NCBI GenBank assembly: GCA_014058105.1
Contig: JACGCM010002659.1
Span: forward strand, 1,240,001 to 1,304,000
Reading direction: 5' to 3'
DNA: 64,000 bases
From: Kingdonia uniflora
Lineage: Eukaryota > Streptophyta > Magnoliopsida > Ranunculales > Circaeasteraceae
Position 1 is the stretch's first letter. Each line of letters opens with the position of its first letter. The notes under the pieces were generated by a model. That model did not search any database. It had not been told where the DNA came from and worked only from the letters and a program-made list of their open reading frames with translations. A program made the translations under genes and the position numbers. This document shows, in pieces, positions 59,852 to 64,000 of this stretch.

Positions 59852-60232
59852 TGTAGTATCCCGGATTTTTTATTTTATTTTATTCTATTTCATTTATCAT
59901 TATTCATTATGCATCCACTTATATCATTATACATCATTGCATCTTCATCATTTTGCATCTGCATCTTATTCCTCTTATCAGGGCCTTGGGTTCTTCCATT
60001 CAACCTTTTTGGTGCTTCGTTGGTTTCACTGGTTTTGACGGAGGAGGGTGTGTTGTCATTTGGGGAGCCTGTGTTTGGGCTGGTGTTATTGTTGTTGTTG
60101 TGTGTGGTGTGTGATCTGAGGGATATATGTGGCTTTCCGTGAGTTTTTTCCTATTTTCGCTCGGGGGAATCTTTTGAAGATTTTCTGAGTTTAGGCAGCT
60201 TTACCAGTTGTATTCAAAAAGACTTGTTTCTA

Positions 60233-60536
60233 TTCGAATATGTCCCTTTCTGTTTAGTTGTATTCGAATAGATTTGTCTATGTTCAAATAGATTCTTATC
60301 TGTTCCATTCTGTTCGAACAACATCATTCCTGTTCGAATAGAATTGTATCTGCCTTGTTTAATTTGAATAAAAATATCTTCTATTCAAATAAGATGTCTG
60401 TTTTGTTGATTTCCTTCTTTTCCACTTTATTCGAACAACTTATTTTTCTGTTTGAATATTTTTATGACTGATTCATTTTATTCGAACAAGCCCTTTTTTG
60501 TTCGAATACTTTCCTACCTATTTTGTTTTGTTCGAA
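60233..60536. promoter_or_regulatory. TTCGAA palindrome array in LTR
   Basis: Eight exact TTCGAA hexamers (60233, 60263, 60313, 60333, 60430, 60481, 60501, 60531), 110 to 415 bp upstream of a TATA-like TTTATATACC (about 60647). That is the spacing expected of an upstream control region. Confidence 0.6.
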
Positions 60537-60646
60537 CAAGAATATATCTTGTTCGTACAGAAGCGTATTTGAACGACTAGGTTGGGTCTTTCTTCGCAAT
60601 TCTTGGCCGTAGGATTGGCTCGAGTGGAGTATGGGATCTTAGGGTT

Positions 60647-60658
60647 TTTATATACCCA
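60647..60658 (+). promoter_or_regulatory. TATA box candidate of Tekay-like LTR
   Basis: TTTTATATACCC stands before the CT-rich leader. In the older copies the same place reads TTTTATTACCC, suggesting decay of the box there. Confidence 0.5.
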
Positions 60659-60777
60659 TTTTCTTTTCATTTTCTCTCTTACTCATCACTCTCTCACTCA
60701 CTCTCAAAATTAGAATCTTCAGCTCTCTCGCTCCTCGTTTGCGATCAATTGTTGGGATTGATCTCGCAACTTCTTCA

Positions 60778-62599
60778 GTGAGTAATTCCCCTATCTCCTT
60801 TCCTTGTCTTTGAATTGATTGTGGCCCTGGTTGGAATCCTTTATGATTTTAGGGTTTGTGGTGTTGGGTTGATTGTATCTGTTTTATGTTCTGGGTTGTT
60901 GGCGTCGGTTGGCGAAATTACGGGTTATCCTCTATAAGGTGATTGTCCCTTCTTTGCTAAATTACTTTACTAGTTAACGTGCGTTAGTTAGAGAATGCAT
61001 TTGGTATTGAGGTGTTTGTGATTGGTTTTAAGCTATATTGTTCCTTCGGTTGAAATTGTGGTTTCAGCATTGTTGTCTCCTATCATTAGGCATGTAGGGG
61101 ATATTTCCTCTTCTCCTTTAGGAATTTGTTCATTATGTGGTACTCTCGTGGGTTGCCTTTGGTGGCTGTGTTCTAGTCTTGGAGAGACTGATGTTGTTGG
61201 ATGATATGATAGATTGATTAGTCACTGATTACATCTGTGTTAGGATTGTTTACCATCCTCTGAGGCAGGTGGTTTTCCTATGTGTGTGCTGGCCAGGTTG
61301 TGGTTGTTGGGTTAGGATTGTTTGCCCTTCTCTGAGGTAAGGGGGGTATCCTAGGTGCGTTGGCTGGGCTTGACGGCTGGAGTATTTTGATCCTTGGGAT
61401 CCATTTCCTTTAGTGGGTTTGTATTCTTTTAACTTAATGGGATCGGATACATAACAAAGCTCCACACAGCTGACCCTTATTAGGATTTGAGATTTCTACA
61501 TCGGGTTGAAATAAGTGGGTGAGGTCGGGATGGACGCTATCATATCTATTACCCATCCGGGAGTGTGGGATAGTATGAGACAACTTCCTTTGGTTCCTAT
61601 CTTTCTCCTCCGTGAGGTTGAAATCACTTGGAATATGTGCAAATAAAGTTCGGATGTTGGGTCCGTGGGTTGCAAAGCCTAGAAAACTCTGATCAAGTGA
61701 TAAATCCCAAGCTTGGTCAAGCTTTCTACTAATCATACCCATTGTATCCAACTGAGATTCTTGTTAAGGTTATTATGCATTAACGACTGATCAGCCCAAT
61801 ACATTGATTATAAGGTCTAGTTTTTGGGTTTATAATATTGTTAAACATTCACATTAGGACATTTCTAGAATTATATCATATCACATCATCCCAGCATTTT
61901 CCTCATATCCCCTTTCCGCATACTCCTATTCTTATTCCTCTTACACTCAAATTCTGGACTTACATTTATTGCCGTACTTTAATAATCTTTTATCTCACTC
62001 ACCTCTCCTCTTTCTTGCACTTGTTATATTAGTTTGTTGTTTAGCCTTGTTGGGCATTAGTGAGCCGTGGCTTTGCTCACTCTTGCTTTGTTCCCTCCTT
62101 TCAAAGGCGGAGTAGTTGCAGGGTTTGGCTGAGAGTTTTAGATGTTGGTTTCAGTATTGCAGTTGCTGTTTCTGCTCAGGTTTTAGTATTTCCTTGCATG
62201 TTATTAGCTTTTGATGCAGTATAGTATTCGAGACATTATATTTACATTTTCTGTTAATGTATATATATCTTTGTCTTTCACTTTATTCTTTTAATTTGAT
62301 GATATTGCTATAGTCAATGACATAGCCTGAACTTGTCTATGGCTCGGCTATTTGTGGGTACGAATCGGTTGGATTCCCCGACCTGCACATCCCGAATGAT
62401 AGTAATTGGTCTTGCTACCAATTATTAGATTTTGGGGCATGAAAGACTTGGTATCAAAGTTGTAAGTTAATTCCATTCTCTATTCTAGCAGTCATATGGA
62501 GAGTTATTCTTTCTAGATAAAGATAGGATCGATTCCTTTTCGGTTTTACGAATTTTCCCTATTCCTCCCTTCCTGAGTTGTGTGCCTTTATTTGTATAG
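60778..62599 (+). other. putative 1822-bp leader intron ending at the gag ATG
   Basis: Donor TTCA|GTGAGT at 60778; acceptor CCTTTATTTGTATAG ending 62599, with the gag ATG at 62600. It corresponds base for base in layout to 17258-19150. The intron contains the LTR tail and primer site. Motif-based inference. Confidence 0.45.
62449..62460 (+). promoter_or_regulatory. primer-binding site, initiator tRNA-Met type
   Basis: TGGTATCAAAGT starts four bases after the LTR end; two mismatches to the standard TGGTATCAGAGC. Confidence 0.8.
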
Positions 62600-63610
62600 A
62601 TGTCTAGAGGTGACAGAGGCAGAAGTCGCACAGTGGGCCTTGGCCGTAGAGGTTTGTGTAGTGGCGCACTTGCTGAGGAGCCAGCTCTCAGTCAGGAGAG
62701 TTTGGGGTCTATTCTGATTGAGCAGGTTATTCCTCCAGCTCTAGTAGTTCCAGAGCAGCCTGGCATTTTACCTACCCTAGCTATTCCCAGTATTTCAACA
62801 GAGATGAGGCAGCTTATGGAGAGTTTGACACTGGCCACCTATCTGTTACAGGGTGAGGCAGATCACTGGTGGGATACAGCCAAGAGGACGATTGCGGAGA
62901 CTTCTATACTTTGGGCTTCCTTTCAGGACCGATTCTTTGAGTAGTATTTCCTGTAGAGTTACAAAGACTCTTGCATTTTTGAGTTCTATATGCTTGAGCA
63001 GGGTGATATGAGTATCTCTCAGTACGATCAACGATTCAATGAGCTCTCTCGGTACGTTCCGTTTATCATTCAGGATGAGGAAAAGCGTAAGATGAAATTT
63101 TTGAAGGGTCTTCCTCTGTATTTTAGGAAGTTCTTGATTACTTCGGGGGCTAGTTCATATAGAGAGGTTTTGTCGAAAGCCTTGGCGATAGAGCAGAATG
63201 ATATTAAGGAGCGCAAGTCCAAGGGCATGAGGAGCCAGCAGAGACAAGACCAGAGGGCCGATAAGGATAAGGCAATCCAAAGTCAGCATGAGAACTTGGG
63301 TCCGAAGAGATAGAAGTTCAGTATTGCCGAGGGCGCGCCAGCAAGAGTTGTGGGACCATGGTTCACTTTTGGTGAGTGTTAGAACTGCGGAGAGAAAGGG
63401 CACACTAAGAGGTTTTGTCCTAAGCTAGACAGAGGTCCACAACCATTGTGATAGTTTCAGGGTCCCTTTGGTTATCAGCAGTGCCTACAGCAAATTCAGC
63501 AGAGGCAGTTTTATGGTCCTTAGGGTAGACAGATGGTTCAAGATCCTCAGGGTATACAGAGACCGTAGCATCCGGGATAACAGCAGGGCCAGGGTTAGGG
63601 CCGCGGACAG
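62600..63610 (+). pseudogene. Tekay-like gag with internal deletion and stops
   Basis: ATG at 62600 begins SRGDRGRSRTVGLG, an Arg/Gly-rich start like the other copy. At residues 75-77 the sequence passes directly from MESLT to ATYLLQGEADHWW. The other copy has 61 residues between these blocks, so about 180 bp are missing in frame. In-frame stops: 62942, 62954, 63311 and the zinc-knuckle TAG at 63380 (C-stop-N-C-G-E-K-G-H-T-K-R-F-C). The Gln/Arg-rich tail runs into protease in the same frame. Confidence 0.88.
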
Positions 63611-63616
63611 AGCAGG

Positions 63617-64000
63617 ATGTTCGCAGTGGGGAGGCAAGGTTCTCATGTCGTTTGGCCTGCAGTGGAAGGTACGATTCATATTTCTTTTTCGACCGCTCGT
63701 GTTCTATTCGATTCCGGTGCATCGCATTCATTCATAGCATATGCATTCCTCTGCACTATTTGTTGTGAGTCTTCTTTATTGCTTGATGATATTTCCGTGG
63801 GTACTCCTCTCGATTCTTTGGTACCTATTTCCCGTATTTGTAGAGACTGCCCGATAGTTGTTTGTGGTTGTATTCTTTCAGCAGACTTGTTAGTGTTACC
63901 GATGTAGGAGTTCAACATTATCCTGGGTATGGATTGGTTGTCAACGCATCGAGTTACTTTAGACTATTTTGAAAAGACAACTAATTCTAGTATTCCGGGG
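63617..64000 (+). pseudogene. Tekay-like aspartic protease, edge-truncated
   Basis: The gag frame continues with VLFDSGASHSFIAYAF (catalytic Asp intact), SRICRDCPIVV and VLPM, then TAG at 63905, then EFNIILGMDWLSTHRVTLDY in the same frame. The stop sits where the family usually has Glu or Gln, so a CAG-to-TAG change is likely. The window ends before RT. Confidence 0.87.

Larger units (their letters stand above)
59852..62444 (+). repeat. 5' LTR of second Tekay-like element (2593 bp)
   Basis: Starts TGTAGTATCCCGGATTTTTT and ends GGGGCATGAAA, where the final CA of the family has become AA. It contains the TTCGAA array (60233-60536), a good TATA box (TTTTATATACCC near 60647), the CT-rich stretch and a donor-like TTCA|GTGAGT at 60778. 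It is the best-preserved promoter of the Tekay-like LTRs in this window. Confidence 0.9.
59852..64000 (+). mobile_element. second Tekay-like chromovirus, 5' part, cut by window edge
   Basis: A 5' LTR (59852-62444), an initiator-Met-type primer site, gag and protease are present; the rest lies beyond the window. The LTR and internal region are co-linear with 16413-20800. It retains the gag ATG lost in the other copy but lacks about 60 codons of the gag core and has its own stops. If its 3' end is intact, the expected target duplication is CCCAA (59847-59851). Confidence 0.9.

Overview
The window is nuclear DNA from a transposon-rich flowering plant, most likely a dicot. The evidence is Ty3/gypsy and Ty1/copia elements with plant-type tRNA primer sites, multi-kilobase LTRs, CACTA-like end motifs, and an intron-containing copy of a plant gene resembling Arabidopsis At2g30600 (BTB/POZ plus discoidin-like C terminus). 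The species cannot be named from the sequence. No intact multi-exon host gene is visible. The only uninterrupted coding region I would defend is a short RING-H2 (ATL-like) frame at 56330-56935 on the minus strand. I see no rRNA, CRISPR or bacterial feature, and I recognised no tRNA gene.

Layout. 1-8584: 5' part of an Athila-like Ty3/gypsy element on the minus strand (5' LTR, tRNA-Asp-type primer site, gag, protease, RT, RNase H, integrase, all decayed), cut by the left window edge. It sits inside the pol gene of a Ty1/copia relic that resumes at 8585 (plus strand). 11.9-16.4 kb: gene-poor DNA with a diverged repeat pair. 16413-26329: a complete but dead Tekay/Del-like chromovirus (plus strand) with ~2.55-kb LTRs. 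26.3-29.4 kb: nothing recognised. 29447-40167: a non-autonomous Athila-like element (plus strand) that lacks protease, RT and integrase and carries an unrecognised open frame instead. A 4.38-kb solo LTR (33472-37852, minus) sits inside it, flanked by a GAAAA duplication.

40.2-42.5 kb holds no recognised gene. 43.79-53.70 kb carries the broken BTB gene, with a second ~4.3-kb solo LTR (46759-51054, plus, ACTTT duplication) in one of its introns. 54.2-57.6 kb has exon-like pieces resembling a CACTA ORF1 protein, the RING-H2 frame and a minisatellite. TAGTCGT/ACGACTA motifs cluster near 42.5 and 58.1 kb, so the BTB and RING pieces may be cargo of a decayed CACTA-type element; this is a hypothesis. 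58290-59851 is a copia integrase relic (minus), interrupted by a second Tekay-like element (59852 to the window end, plus).

Three points deserve most attention. (1) The Tekay-like elements look built to splice a ~1.8-1.9-kb leader intron: a splice donor in the LTR and an acceptor ending exactly at the gag start, so the spliced RNA would lose the primer site. (2) These LTRs, and one of the 4.3-kb LTRs, carry arrays of the palindrome TTCGAA just upstream of the presumed transcription start. (3) Inactivation looks driven by C-to-T change: all seven polarisable nonsense codons between the two gag copies are CAG/CGA to TAG/TGA, and three separate elements lost a catalytic Asp by GAT to AAT.
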